From assembly GCF_023347295.1 (NCBI RefSeq), contig NZ_CP094469.1:1054001-1118000 (forward strand): DNA of 64,000 bases, given 5' to 3'. The notes below the pieces were generated by a model. That model saw only the letters and a list, made by a program, of their open reading frames with translations, did not search any database and was not told the DNA's origin. The position numbers and the translations under genes were made by a program. The stretch's first letter is position 1. Every line of letters begins with the position of its first letter. This DNA is from Faecalibacterium sp. I3-3-33. Its GTDB lineage: Bacteria > Bacillota > Clostridia > Oscillospirales > Ruminococcaceae. Of this stretch, positions 18,793 through 27,215 are shown in pieces.

Positions 18793-20470
18793 GGGTACCG
18801 GCTACCGTGCCCGCACCCGGTTCGCCAAGTTTTTCAACCTCCCGGAGTTAATGTCCATGTTCAAGGAGGTTGCGGACATTAAAACCAGCGACCAGCTCCA
18901 CTTGCCTGTGCCGGAAGCGAAGTTTGAAACGGTGGTGGCAAAACCGTCCGAAATTCAAAAGGAAATGGTGCAGGAACTGAGCAAACGTGCGGCAGAAATC
19001 CACTCCGGCACGGTGGATGCGTCCGTGGACAATATGCTCTGCGTCACCAATGATGGTAGAAAGATCGGTCTGGATGTGCGCCTGATGAACCCCATGCTGC
19101 CGGACGACCCCAACAGCAAATTGAACGTCTGTGTGCAGAACGTGCTGAAGATCTGGGAGGAGGGCAAGGACCAGAAGCTGACCCAGCTTTTGTTCTGCGA
19201 CCTCTCCACACCCAAAAACGATGGCAATTTCAACGTCTATGAGGACATTCGCAAAAAGCTGGTTGCTGCCGGTGTGCCGGAAAACGAAATCGAGTTTATC
19301 CACAACGCAGATACCGAAGCAAAAAAGGCGGCATTGTTCTCCAAAGTGCGCTCCGGCGATGTGCGAGTTTTGCTCGGAAGCACGGCGAAAATGGGAGCGG
19401 GCACCAACGTCCAGTCCCGACTTGTGGCGGTGCATCATCTGGATGTTGGCTGGAAGCCCAGCGACATGACCCAGCGCAATGGTCGCATCATCCGGCAGGG
19501 CAATATGAATAAGGAAGTCAAGGTGTTCAATTACGTTACGGAAGGGACATTTGACTCGTATTTGTATCAGACTTTGGAGAATAAACAGCGATTTATCTCG
19601 CAAATTATGACCAGTAAATCCCCCGTGCGCTCCTGTGAGGATGTGGACGAACAGGCACTTTCTTATGCAGAGATCAAGGCACTGTGTGCCGGAAATCCGC
19701 TCATCAAGGAGAAGATGGATTTGGATGTGCAGGTTGCAAAGCTGAAGGTGCTGAAAGCTGACCACCAGAGCCAGAAATTCCGGCTGCAAGACAAATTGCT
19801 GACCAAGTTTCCGGCTGACATTCAGGAAACGAACGCTCACATTGCCGGGCTGAAAGCGGACGCACAGCTTGCCGCCGCCCATCCGCAGGGCAAGGAGGAG
19901 TTCTGCGGCATGGTCATCAAGGGCGTTGCCTACGGCGAGAAAAAGACCGCCGGTGAGCGGCTGGTGCTTGCCTGTTCCGAGCTGCCCAACGCCGAGGAAA
20001 AAGTGATCGGCAGCTACCGGGGCTTTGAACTGTCCCTGCGGTTCGATGCTTTCCGAACGGAATATCAGGCACTTTTGAAAGGGCAGCGGAAGTACACGGT
20101 GCCCTTGGGCACCGACCCGCTGGGCAACATTATCCGTCTGGATAACTCCCTGAACAACTTCCCGGAGCGCATCACCGCCGCAGAAAACGAACTGGACACC
20201 CTGCATCAGCAGCAGGCGGCGGCGCAAATCGAGGTGGAAAAGCCCTTCCCACAGGAGGAAGAACTGGCAGAAAAATCCGCACGGCTTGCGGAACTGAACG
20301 CTCAGTTGGATGTGGACGAAAAGAGCCATGAGCCGGAACAGGACGAGGAAGAACAGGAGAATGTCTCTCGCCGCCCCTCGGTGCTGGCGGCTCTGGATGA
20401 GAAAAAAGATGAAGCTGAACCTGTCCGTCCGTTCAAAAGCTATCTGGACAAGGACGGTGATGCCCGGTGA
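18793..20470 (+). pseudogene. ICE helicase/methylase, 3' part
   Basis: The frame continues the helicase of 523-6440 with EGTGYRARTRFAKFFNLPEL. It holds the second helicase lobe: VLLGSTAKMGAGTNVQS (about 19369) and motif VI MTQRNGRIIRQGN (about 19466), then a long coiled coil and an acidic tail. It has no start signal of its own; ATG 18851 is in frame with no convincing ribosome binding site before it. Alone it is a fragment; excision of 6441-18792 would make it whole. Its stop overlaps mobC. Confidence 0.9.
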
Positions 20471-20799
20471 GGGAAAAGCGGGACGAAATCATCATCCTGA
20501 GAACCACAAAAGCCGAGAAGAACCGCATTTATGAAAAGATGCTGGGCATGGGCATCCGCAGTCTGAGTGCCTATATCCGCAAGATGGCACTGGATGGTTA
20601 CTGCTTGCATCTGGACTTGAAAGAACTGCGCCGCATGGCGTATCTGCTTCAAATGTGCAGCAACAACCTGAACCAGTACGCCAAAGCCGCCAATGAAAAC
20701 GGTCGGGTCTACGCCGCCGACATGGAGGACCTGCGGCAGCGGCTGGATGAGCTGATCGAGATTGGTCGGCAGATTCTTTCCCGGCTGGCAGAACTCTAA
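20467..20799 (+). CDS. mobC: MobC-like relaxosome protein
   Basis: The 110-residue protein starts with a ribbon-helix-helix-like part (IIILRTTKAEKNRIYEKMLGMG) and contains the MobC signature region NNLNQYAKAANENGRVY. It begins at GTG 20467, overlapping the helicase stop (GTGA), so it is translationally coupled. MobC proteins bind oriT and help the relaxase, here the HUH enzyme at 21222. Confidence 0.85.
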   Translation: MREKRDEIIILRTTKAEKNRIYEKMLGMGIRSLSAYIRKMALDGYCLHLDLKELRRMAYLLQMCSNNLNQYAKAANENGRVYAADMEDLRQRLDELIEIGRQILSRLAEL

Positions 20800-20805
20800 A
20801 ATTTT

Positions 20806-20845
20806 CCCCGCAGTTGGAGGACTGCGGGGATACATAAGGGGCAAC
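20806..20845. other. Hairpin between mobC and relaxase genes, possible oriT
   Basis: CCCCGCAGT (20806-20814) and ACTGCGGGG (20821-20829) form a perfect 9-bp stem with a 6-base loop, followed by ATACATAAGGGGCAAC rather than a T-run. A hairpin next to a conserved single-strand stretch beside relaxase genes is typical of a nick region; it could also be a weak terminator. Confidence 0.4.
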
Positions 20846-20901
20846 ACCATTGACAGGCTCATGCGCTATCCATATACTGAAAGCAGAAAGGCGGTGTCAA
20901 T

Positions 20902-21177
20902 ATGAAATTCGTAGCAAAAGCTCTCCTGTTTCCTGTGGTTCTCCTGAGTGCATTTCTGGTGCTGATGCTGAAATGGACGCTGAACCTGTCGGCGTTTGTG
21001 CTGACACTGCCCATGCTGTATATTTTCGGCTGCGGTCTGTATACCCTGTACTGCCGGGAGTGGCTGCAGTTTTTGATTTTGCTGGTGGCAGAGTTTGGCT
21101 GCTTCCTGCTCCTCACCGCCGGAACGGTCATTGTAGAAGCCGTGGAATGGTTCAGCGGCTGGATTGCAGAATTATAA
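20902..21177 (+). CDS. Small ICE membrane protein
   Basis: The 91-residue product has about three hydrophobic segments (8-28, 31-48, 52-75). ATG 20902 follows AAAGGCGG at 20888. It resembles in plan the protein at 9011-9310 of the nested element. Small membrane proteins of this kind lie near the relaxase in Tn1549-like ICEs; the function is unknown. Confidence 0.65.
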   Translation: MKFVAKALLFPVVLLSAFLVLMLKWTLNLSAFVLTLPMLYIFGCGLYTLYCREWLQFLILLVAEFGCFLLLTAGTVIVEAVEWFSGWIAEL

Positions 21178-21221
21178 AATTTTTATGCCGCCACTGTGCG
21201 GCATTTTCTTTTTGCCGGGAG

Positions 21222-22616
21222 GTGGTCAAACTGGCTGCAACAAGATTGATTGCACTGCACAAAAACAAGGGAAAATCCGTTGCGGCCTGCCTGAAAAGCC
21301 GCACGGATTACGCCCAGAACCCGGACAAGACACAGCAGGGCGAACTGGTCAGCAGTTACGAATGCAGTCCCCTGACCGTGGATGAAGAATTTATGCTCTC
21401 CAAACGCCAATACGAACTTGCCACCGGTCGCAGGCAGAAAAGTGATGTGATTGCCTATCAGATTCGGCAGTCGTTCAAGCCCGGAGAGATCACCGCCGAG
21501 GAAGCCAACAAGGTGGGCTACGAACTGGCAATGCGTTTCACAAAAGGCAAGTATGCGTTTATCGTTGCCACCCACACGGACCGGGAGCATATCCACAACC
21601 ACATTATTTATAACTCCACTGCGCTGGACAGCACCCGGAAATTCCGGGATTTTTTATTGTCCGGGCTGGCCGTACAGCGATTGAGCGATTTGATTTGTCT
21701 GGAACATCAGCTGTCTGTTATTGAAATCAAGCCGTACCGGGAGCGGCAGAAGCGCACTCTTTATCCACCCAAAGAAAGCAATCGTGACAAGTTGTGTTCT
21801 GTAATCGACGGCATCCTGCTGAACGAGAAACCTGCAAGTTTCGAGGGCTTCCTTCAAAAGCTGGAACAGCAGGGCTACAAAATCAAACGGGGAAAGTACA
21901 CTTCGGTCAAAGGAACACGGCAGAAACGCTTTATCCGTTTTCGGACACTGGGCGCAGGATACAGTGAAGATGAAATCAAGGCGGTCATTGCCGGAGAAGC
22001 CGAACACCGCCTGCATCAGAAGCAGCCACCGAAAGAGCAGCCGTTCCACCTGTTGGTGGACATTCAGGCAAAGCTCTCCGAGGGCAAAAGCGAAGGCTAT
22101 GCACGGTGGGCGAAACGCTACAATTTGAAAGAGATGTCCAAGACCCTGATTTTTTTGCAGAAAAATAAAATCGGCAGCATCGAAGAAATGCAGGAGCGTG
22201 TGGATGCCGCTACTGCTCACTATCACGAACTGGGCGATTCCATCAAGGCCGCAGAGCAACGCATGGCAGAGATTGCTGTCCTGCGGACGCACATCGTCAA
22301 CTACGCTAGGACACGACCTGTGTATGATGCCTACCGTAAGTCTGGGTACAGCAAAAAGTTTTTGGAAGAACACCGGGAACAAATCACGCTGCACAAAGCG
22401 GCGAAGGCAGCATTTGATGAATCCAATTTGAGAACGCTTCCCAAGGTCAAAGAGTTAGACGCGGAATATTCCAACCTGCTGACAGAAAAGAAAGCACGCT
22501 ACCCGGACTATCGAAAAGCGAAAGAAGAAATGCAGGAGCTTCTTCGTGCAAAGAGAAATGTAGAACTGTTCTTTGCAGAGGAAAAGAGCAGCGCAGAAAA
22601 AACGAAGTCCCGATAA
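21222..22616 (+). CDS. ICE relaxase (HUH mobilization nuclease)
   Basis: The 464-residue protein begins MVKLAATRLIALHKNKGKSV. It has the relaxase region with LSKRQYELATGR and ATHTDREHIHNHIIYN (about residues 115-130), which supplies the metal-binding histidines, and a coiled-coil C-terminal half. GTG 21222 after GGGAGG is the most likely start; CTG 21231 is possible. It would nick the ICE oriT and pilot the strand during conjugation, with MobC as partner. A strong terminator follows. Confidence 0.9.
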   Translation: MVKLAATRLIALHKNKGKSVAACLKSRTDYAQNPDKTQQGELVSSYECSPLTVDEEFMLSKRQYELATGRRQKSDVIAYQIRQSFKPGEITAEEANKVGYELAMRFTKGKYAFIVATHTDREHIHNHIIYNSTALDSTRKFRDFLLSGLAVQRLSDLICLEHQLSVIEIKPYRERQKRTLYPPKESNRDKLCSVIDGILLNEKPASFEGFLQKLEQQGYKIKRGKYTSVKGTRQKRFIRFRTLGAGYSEDEIKAVIAGEAEHRLHQKQPPKEQPFHLLVDIQAKLSEGKSEGYARWAKRYNLKEMSKTLIFLQKNKIGSIEEMQERVDAATAHYHELGDSIKAAEQRMAEIAVLRTHIVNYARTRPVYDAYRKSGYSKKFLEEHREQITLHKAAKAAFDESNLRTLPKVKELDAEYSNLLTEKKARYPDYRKAKEEMQELLRAKRNVELFFAEEKSSAEKTKSR

Positions 22617-22619
22617 ATG

Positions 22620-22672
22620 AAGATAGCCTAGGATTCTTCCCTCGTGGAAGAGCCCTAGGCTATCTTTTTTGT
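22620..22672 (+). terminator. Rho-independent terminator after relaxase
   Basis: AGATAGCCTAGG (22621-22632) and CCTAGGCTATCT (22654-22665) form a 12-bp perfect stem followed by TTTTT. It closes the mobilization operon. Confidence 0.9.
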
Positions 22673-22968
22673 TATAAAAGTGTTTAAAACAAACGCGCAG
22701 CCTGCATCGGCACGATGCAGAACAAATGGGGTTTGGGCACAGCCCAACAAGCATTTTGCAAAGCAAAATAGCATTTGTATAGACGAATGCCCTGCTTGCT
22801 CCTACTGCGTACCCATTACATTAAGATTGCAGTCCTGCACAGAATCTGATAAAAAGCACCGCAACGATTTTTAACAAAACTCAAAAGGTTCTGCCAAGGA
22901 AAGTTGGTCGCATAGAAAGTAGCTTTGTGTTATACTGTGTTAAAAATCATTGCAAAGGTGGGAATGAC
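22673..22968. other. Gene-less stretch between relaxase and cargo
   Basis: It has two small hairpins, TTGGGC/GCCCAA and TTTTGC/GCAAAA (about 22733-22770), and a TATACT -10 box at 22931-22936 before the acyltransferase, with no good -35 box. No convincing gene is seen. A short frame at 22680 has no ribosome binding site. Confidence 0.5.
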
Positions 22969-24060
22969 ATGAACTCTGCAAGAAAACTGTATCTGGATAA
23001 TATCCGCTGGGTGACCGTAGTCCTTGTTGTGATTTACCATGTGGTCTATATGTTCAACGGAGTGCAGCCCTTTGGCGTGATTGGGCCATTCCGGGAACAT
23101 CAGATACAGGATGGCTTTCAATATCTGGTTTACCCTTGGTTCATGGCTCTGCTGTTTGTTGTATCGGGCATGAGTGCGCGGTATTATCTCCAAAGCCACA
23201 CCACGAAACAATTTTTGAAGGACAAAACGCGCAAGCTGCTGGTTCCATCTACGATTGGTCTGTTCGCATTCCATTGGATTCTTGGAATTTACAACTTAAA
23301 AATCAGCGGCGGGGTGGACATGACTGCGATTCCAAAACCTGTGCTGTATCTAATCACGGTGTTGTCTGGCGTGGGGCCGCTGTGGTACATCCAGATGCTC
23401 TGGCTGTTCTCCATGCTTTTGTTGGCTATTCGGAAAATGGAAAAAGACCGGGTCTGGGACTTCTGTTCCAAAGCACCGATCTGGAGCATTGTGCTGCTGG
23501 CGATTGCCGTTTATGGCTCTGCACAGGTGCTGAACACTCCCATCGTCACGGTTTATCGGTTTGGCATCTATGGGTTCTGCTTCTTTGCAGGATATTTCCT
23601 GTTTTCCCACGAGGAAGTGATTGAGCGGCTGTGCAAGTGGTGGTGGCTATTCGATTTGGCAGCGGCTGTGCTTGGCATCTCCTACACCCTGCGTTACTTT
23701 GGTGAGAATTACGCCATTGCGCCAGTCCTGAACAATATCCACGCCTGCGTTTACTGCTGGTTTGCCATTCTTGGCATCCTCACAACAATGAAAAACTATG
23801 CCGATACTACAAACAGCTTCACTCGTTGGATGGCGAAAAAGTCGTGGGGCATCTACATTTTTCATTATCTGCCTATTGCGGTGATCTCGTATGAACTGCA
23901 CAAACACGCCTCGGACACGCCGGAAGTGCTGGTTTATCTGCTCGTGGGCATCGGTGCCTTTGCGGGTGCGTTCCTGCTGAACGAACTCATCAGCCGGATA
24001 TCAATTCTGCGCTGGTGCGTTCTTGGAATTAAAAAGGAGAAAAACCATGTTTCAAGATAA
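22969..24060 (+). CDS. Acyltransferase family 3 membrane protein
   Basis: The 363-residue protein has about ten membrane segments and the family opening RKLYLDNIRWVTVVLVVIYH, where the terminal His is the expected catalytic residue. Such proteins acylate sugars or glycolipids at the membrane. ATG 22969 follows AAAGGTGG at 22954. The last 14 bases overlap a truncated HTH gene. It is the first cargo gene after the relaxase. The substrate is unknown. Confidence 0.85.
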   Translation: MNSARKLYLDNIRWVTVVLVVIYHVVYMFNGVQPFGVIGPFREHQIQDGFQYLVYPWFMALLFVVSGMSARYYLQSHTTKQFLKDKTRKLLVPSTIGLFAFHWILGIYNLKISGGVDMTAIPKPVLYLITVLSGVGPLWYIQMLWLFSMLLLAIRKMEKDRVWDFCSKAPIWSIVLLAIAVYGSAQVLNTPIVTVYRFGIYGFCFFAGYFLFSHEEVIERLCKWWWLFDLAAAVLGISYTLRYFGENYAIAPVLNNIHACVYCWFAILGILTTMKNYADTTNSFTRWMAKKSWGIYIFHYLPIAVISYELHKHASDTPEVLVYLLVGIGAFAGAFLLNELISRISILRWCVLGIKKEKNHVSR

Positions 24061-24172
24061 TCTGATTTCGTTGCGGAAGCTCCACGGCTTTTCGCAGGAC
24101 GAGCTGGCCGAAAAGATTGGCGTGACACGTCAGACCTTATCCAAGTACGAAACAGGAGTTTCCCATAGTTAA
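24047..24172 (+). pseudogene. Truncated Xre-family HTH regulator
   Basis: ATG 24047 after AAAAAGGAG opens a frame that reads as the first 40 residues of an HTH regulator (LISLRKLHGFSQDELAEKIG, then VTRQTLSKYETG) and then stops at 24170. Such regulators are normally longer, so the gene is cut. The break at about 24160 is followed by the two-component operon and probably marks an insertion or deletion border. Confidence 0.75.
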
Positions 24173-24323
24173 AGATACCACACCAAATATGATGAATCCA
24201 CGCTTATACACTACCAGCTATAATAAACCGCAAGGACAGCAATTTGATACTGCTGTCCTTTCTTTTATTAAATTGCAGTACACAGAAAAAAGCTGTAAAA
24301 TGATAAATATATTTGTCCTTGTA

Positions 24324-24352
24324 ACATTTCTCGGACATTTGCCTGTTATACT
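24324..24352 (+). promoter_or_regulatory. Operator and -10 box of the response regulator gene
   Basis: Two ACATTT half-sites (24324-24329, 24335-24340) are spaced 11 bp, one helical turn, and the second lies 12 bp before TATACT (24347-24352). The same arrangement precedes both ABC operons, so the regulator probably activates itself and them; the half-sites sit where a -35 box would be. Confidence 0.8.
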
Positions 24353-24380
24353 ATTTGCAAAAAGAAAAGGAAGTGAGGAT

Positions 24381-25073
24381 GTGAAGCAGATTTTAATTGT
24401 CGAGGACGACAGTTTTTTGAATAAGATGTTGGCCTACAACCTGACCGCAGACGGCTACGGCGTGACTTCTGCCCTAAATGCCAGAACCGCCGCCGACGCC
24501 ATCCGCCAGCGGGAATTTGATTTAGTGCTGCTGGACATCAACCTGCCGGACGGGAACGGTTTTGAGCTGTGCAAGCTGATAAAGCCCCAGCACTCGGACA
24601 CCATCGTGATTTTCCTAACCGCCAACGATCAGGAGAGCGACCAGATACGGGGCTATGAGGTGGGTGCGGTGGACTACATCACAAAGCCCTTTGTGATCGG
24701 GGCCTTGCAGCGGAAAATCAAAGCCATGTTTGCCATGCTGGAACACCACAAACCGGCCAAGGACATTTACGACGACGGGCGGCTGTTTCTGGACTTCTCG
24801 GAGCAGACGGCTTCCCTAAACGGCAAGCCCCTGACCCTATCCCCGATGGAGTACAAAATGCTGAACCTGTTCCGCAAAAATCCCCGGCAAGTGCTGACCC
24901 GTGGGCAGCTTTTGGAAAAGCTGTGGGATATAGACGAGAGGTTTGTGGACGAACACACCCTGACAACCTCCATCAGCCGGATTCGGAGTAAGATCGAATC
25001 CGACGGCGGCGCGCCCTACATCAAAACTGTTTACGGCATGGGCTATCAATGGACGGGAGGCGAGGCAAAATGA
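24381..25073 (+). CDS. OmpR-family response regulator
   Basis: The 230-residue protein has a receiver domain with Asp9/Asp10, phospho-acceptor Asp52 (LVLLDINLPDGNG) and Lys in TKPF, then a winged-helix domain with HTLTTSISRIRSKIE and YIKTVYGMGYQW. GTG 24381 after AAAGGAAGTGAGG begins the receiver fold; the open frame upstream is not conserved in pattern. It overlaps the kinase gene by four bases. By context it switches on two ABC operons that share its operator. Confidence 0.93.
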   Translation: MKQILIVEDDSFLNKMLAYNLTADGYGVTSALNARTAADAIRQREFDLVLLDINLPDGNGFELCKLIKPQHSDTIVIFLTANDQESDQIRGYEVGAVDYITKPFVIGALQRKIKAMFAMLEHHKPAKDIYDDGRLFLDFSEQTASLNGKPLTLSPMEYKMLNLFRKNPRQVLTRGQLLEKLWDIDERFVDEHTLTTSISRIRSKIESDGGAPYIKTVYGMGYQWTGGEAK

Positions 25074-26101
25074 AGTTGCAAAACCTCTCGGTAAAGCGGC
25101 TGTTTGGCCGGGTAGCAATGGGGCTTGTCCTTTCCATGTCCGGGATCACCATAGCCCTGTTTCTTGTGACAAAACAGACGGCGGTGCTGCTGACGGGCGG
25201 GGCGCTGCTGCTGTGCGCCCTTGTGGGGATTTTTGTACTGACGCAGGCGTTTGGAAAGCGGCTGTCGCAGTTTACCGCTGACCTATGCCAGACTTTAGAC
25301 CACATGATCGCCGGAAATGAAGCACCCCAGCGGCCAGAGGACAGCGAAACCCAGCTTGCCAGAATTGGACACCGGCTGGCAAGGCTCTATCAGATCATGC
25401 AGGAGAACCGCCGCCGGGTGGACGAGGAACGGCAGGAGTTACAGACCCTTGTATCGGATATTTCCCATCAAGTGAAAACGCCGGTAAGCAATCTGAAAAT
25501 GGCGACGGACACGCTGCTGGAAAAGCCTATGACCGAGGCGGAGCGCACCGACTTTATCCGGGGAATCCGCACCCAGACGGATAAGCTGGACTTTCTCTTT
25601 CAGGCCCTTGTGAAAACCTCCCGGCTGGAAACGGGCGTGATCCAGTTGGATAAGAAGCCGGGCCGCCTCTTTGATACCGTGGCGCAGGCCATGAGTGGGA
25701 TCGTGTATGCAGCGGAGAAAAAGGAAATTGCCGTGTCCGTGGACTGCCCGGAGGATTTGGCCGTTTCCCATGACAGCAAGTGGACATCCGAAGCCCTCTT
25801 TAACCTGCTGGACAATGCGGTAAAGTACACCCCGGCAGGCGGGAAAATCGCTGTGTCGGTGGTGCTGTGGGAAATGTATGTGGAGATCAAAGTGACCGAC
25901 ACCGGCAAGGGCATTTCCGAAAGCAATCAGGCCGCCATTTTCCGGCGCTTCTATCGTGAGGAAGAAGTACACGAACAACAGGGCGTGGGCATTGGTCTGT
26001 ATCTGGCCCGCGAGATCGTAACGCGGCAGGGCGGCTATATCAAAGTGGTTTCGGAGCCGGGCAAAGGTTCGGAATTTTCTATTATGCTGCCGACTAAATA
26101 G
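25070..26101 (+). CDS. Intramembrane-sensing-type histidine kinase
   Basis: The 343-residue kinase has two adjoining membrane segments (about 13-34 and 37-60) with almost no external loop, then an H box (SDISHQVKTPVSNLK, about 130-145), an N box (LFNLLDNAVKYTPAGG) and G boxes (DTGKGIS, GVGIGLYLA). Kinases without an external sensor loop often read signals through an ABC transporter, as in BceS- and CprK-like systems for peptide antibiotics. The ABC permeases next door make that a fair inference. The start overlaps the regulator stop (ATGA). Confidence 0.92.
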   Translation: MKLQNLSVKRLFGRVAMGLVLSMSGITIALFLVTKQTAVLLTGGALLLCALVGIFVLTQAFGKRLSQFTADLCQTLDHMIAGNEAPQRPEDSETQLARIGHRLARLYQIMQENRRRVDEERQELQTLVSDISHQVKTPVSNLKMATDTLLEKPMTEAERTDFIRGIRTQTDKLDFLFQALVKTSRLETGVIQLDKKPGRLFDTVAQAMSGIVYAAEKKEIAVSVDCPEDLAVSHDSKWTSEALFNLLDNAVKYTPAGGKIAVSVVLWEMYVEIKVTDTGKGISESNQAAIFRRFYREEEVHEQQGVGIGLYLAREIVTRQGGYIKVVSEPGKGSEFSIMLPTK

Positions 26102-26104
26102 AAC

Positions 26105-26146
26105 GCGGCGGACGGCCATTTCCGGCTGCCCGCCGTAAAATTTTTT
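26105..26146 (+). terminator. Terminator after the kinase gene
   Basis: CGGCGG and CCGCCG arms enclose a GC-rich, partly paired loop, followed by TAAAATTTTTTT. Confidence 0.7.
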
Positions 26147-26248
26147 TGAAATGTCCGAGCGTTGTAACATTTCACCCCGATTTTCAATGAAATTTTTTGG
26201 CCGCTGTAACATTTCGCGGACATTTGGGTTTTACAATACCCTTATCAA
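26139..26248 (+). promoter_or_regulatory. Duplicated control region of ABC operon 1
   Basis: This stretch is nearly identical to 29652-29759. It holds ACATTT half-sites at 26209-26214 and 26220-26225, a TACAAT -10 box at 26232-26237, and further upstream a GAAATGT...ACATTTC dyad (26148-26173). The spacing of half-sites and -10 box equals that before the response regulator gene. Confidence 0.85.
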
Positions 26249-26269
26249 CAAAAGCAAGGAGGCGACGCA

Positions 26270-26530
26270 ATGGAACTGACCCCGACCTTGATTTTGAATC
26301 TGGCGCTGCTGATCGTCCCACCCGCTGTCCTTGTGCTGGTGTTCCGGCAATGGCTGGCCCGGCACATCCGCTGGACGGTTGCCTTTACTGCTCTCTGTGA
26401 TGTTCTCCTGTTTTGGGATGAACTGTTCTACTATGAGAGCTTCGGGCTGTTCGCTGTGCTGATTCTGGTACAGTTGGCGGCCACCGGCGCGGCAGCGTTC
26501 CGCATTTACAACAAACAAAGAAAGGATTGA
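26270..26530 (+). CDS. Small membrane protein of ABC operon 1
   Basis: The 86-residue product has three hydrophobic segments (about 6-25, 34-48, 56-78) and a basic end. ATG 26270 follows AAGGAGG at 26255. It lies directly before the ATPase gene and under the shared operator, so it may assist the transporter. The second ABC operon has no copy. Confidence 0.65.
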   Translation: MELTPTLILNLALLIVPPAVLVLVFRQWLARHIRWTVAFTALCDVLLFWDELFYYESFGLFAVLILVQLAATGAAAFRIYNKQRKD

Positions 26531-26535
26531 ATTTT

Positions 26536-27201
26536 ATGAGTATTTTACAGACTATCGACCTGAAAAAGTATTACGGCACAGAGACGAACATTACCCGCGC
26601 CCTTGACGGCGTGAACTTCTCCGTGGAGGACGGCGAGTTTGTGGCTGTTGTGGGAACCTCCGGCAGCGGCAAATCCACCCTGCTTCACATGATGGGCGGG
26701 CTGGACACCCCTACTTCCGGCAATGTGATTGTCCGGGACAAAGACTTGTCAAAAATGAACGACGAACAGCTTACCATCTTCCGCCGCCGCAACATCGGCT
26801 TTATCTTCCAGAACTATAACCTTGTTCCCATCCTGAATGTGTATGAGAATATTGTACTGCCGGTGGAGCTGGACGGGGACACGGTGGATCAGAAGTTTTT
26901 GGACGAGATCGTTCACCTGCTGGGGTTGGAAGATAAACTGAAAAATATGCCCAACAATCTTTCCGGCGGACAGCAGCAGCGTGTGGCTATCGCACGCGCC
27001 CTGATTACCAAACCGGCTATTGTGCTGGCCGACGAGCCGACCGGCAACCTTGACAGCAAGACCAGCGCCGAGGTGCTGGGGCTTATCAAGCGTACCAGTG
27101 CGGAGTTCCGGCAAACTGTTGTGATGATTACCCACAACAACGACATTGCCCGCCTTGCAGATCGGATTGTCCGCATTGAGGACGGTAAGATCGTGGAGTA
27201 A
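26536..27201 (+). CDS. ABC transporter ATPase, MacB/BceA type (copy 1)
   Basis: The 221-residue ATPase has Walker A GTSGSGKST (about 39-47), the Q loop FIFQNYNLVP, the signature NLSGGQQQRVAIARAL (about 137), Walker B IVLADEPTGNLDS and the H-loop MITHNND. It powers the FtsX-like permease encoded 14 bases downstream. ATG 26536 is used; TTG 26527 is in frame. The copy at 29792 differs by few residues, which points to recent duplication or gene conversion. Confidence 0.92.
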   Translation: MSILQTIDLKKYYGTETNITRALDGVNFSVEDGEFVAVVGTSGSGKSTLLHMMGGLDTPTSGNVIVRDKDLSKMNDEQLTIFRRRNIGFIFQNYNLVPILNVYENIVLPVELDGDTVDQKFLDEIVHLLGLEDKLKNMPNNLSGGQQQRVAIARALITKPAIVLADEPTGNLDSKTSAEVLGLIKRTSAEFRQTVVMITHNNDIARLADRIVRIEDGKIVE

Positions 27202-27215
27202 GGAGGTGGCAGGCT

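Noticed and set aside
18851..20470. Independent gene for the helicase C-terminal part
   Set aside because: The reading continues upstream to the transposon junction at 18793 and joins the 523-6440 frame exactly, so it is the 3' part of one gene.
22680..22874. 64-codon frame after the relaxase
   Set aside because: It has no ribosome binding site, starts inside the terminator tail and has no protein-like pattern beyond scattered Cys.
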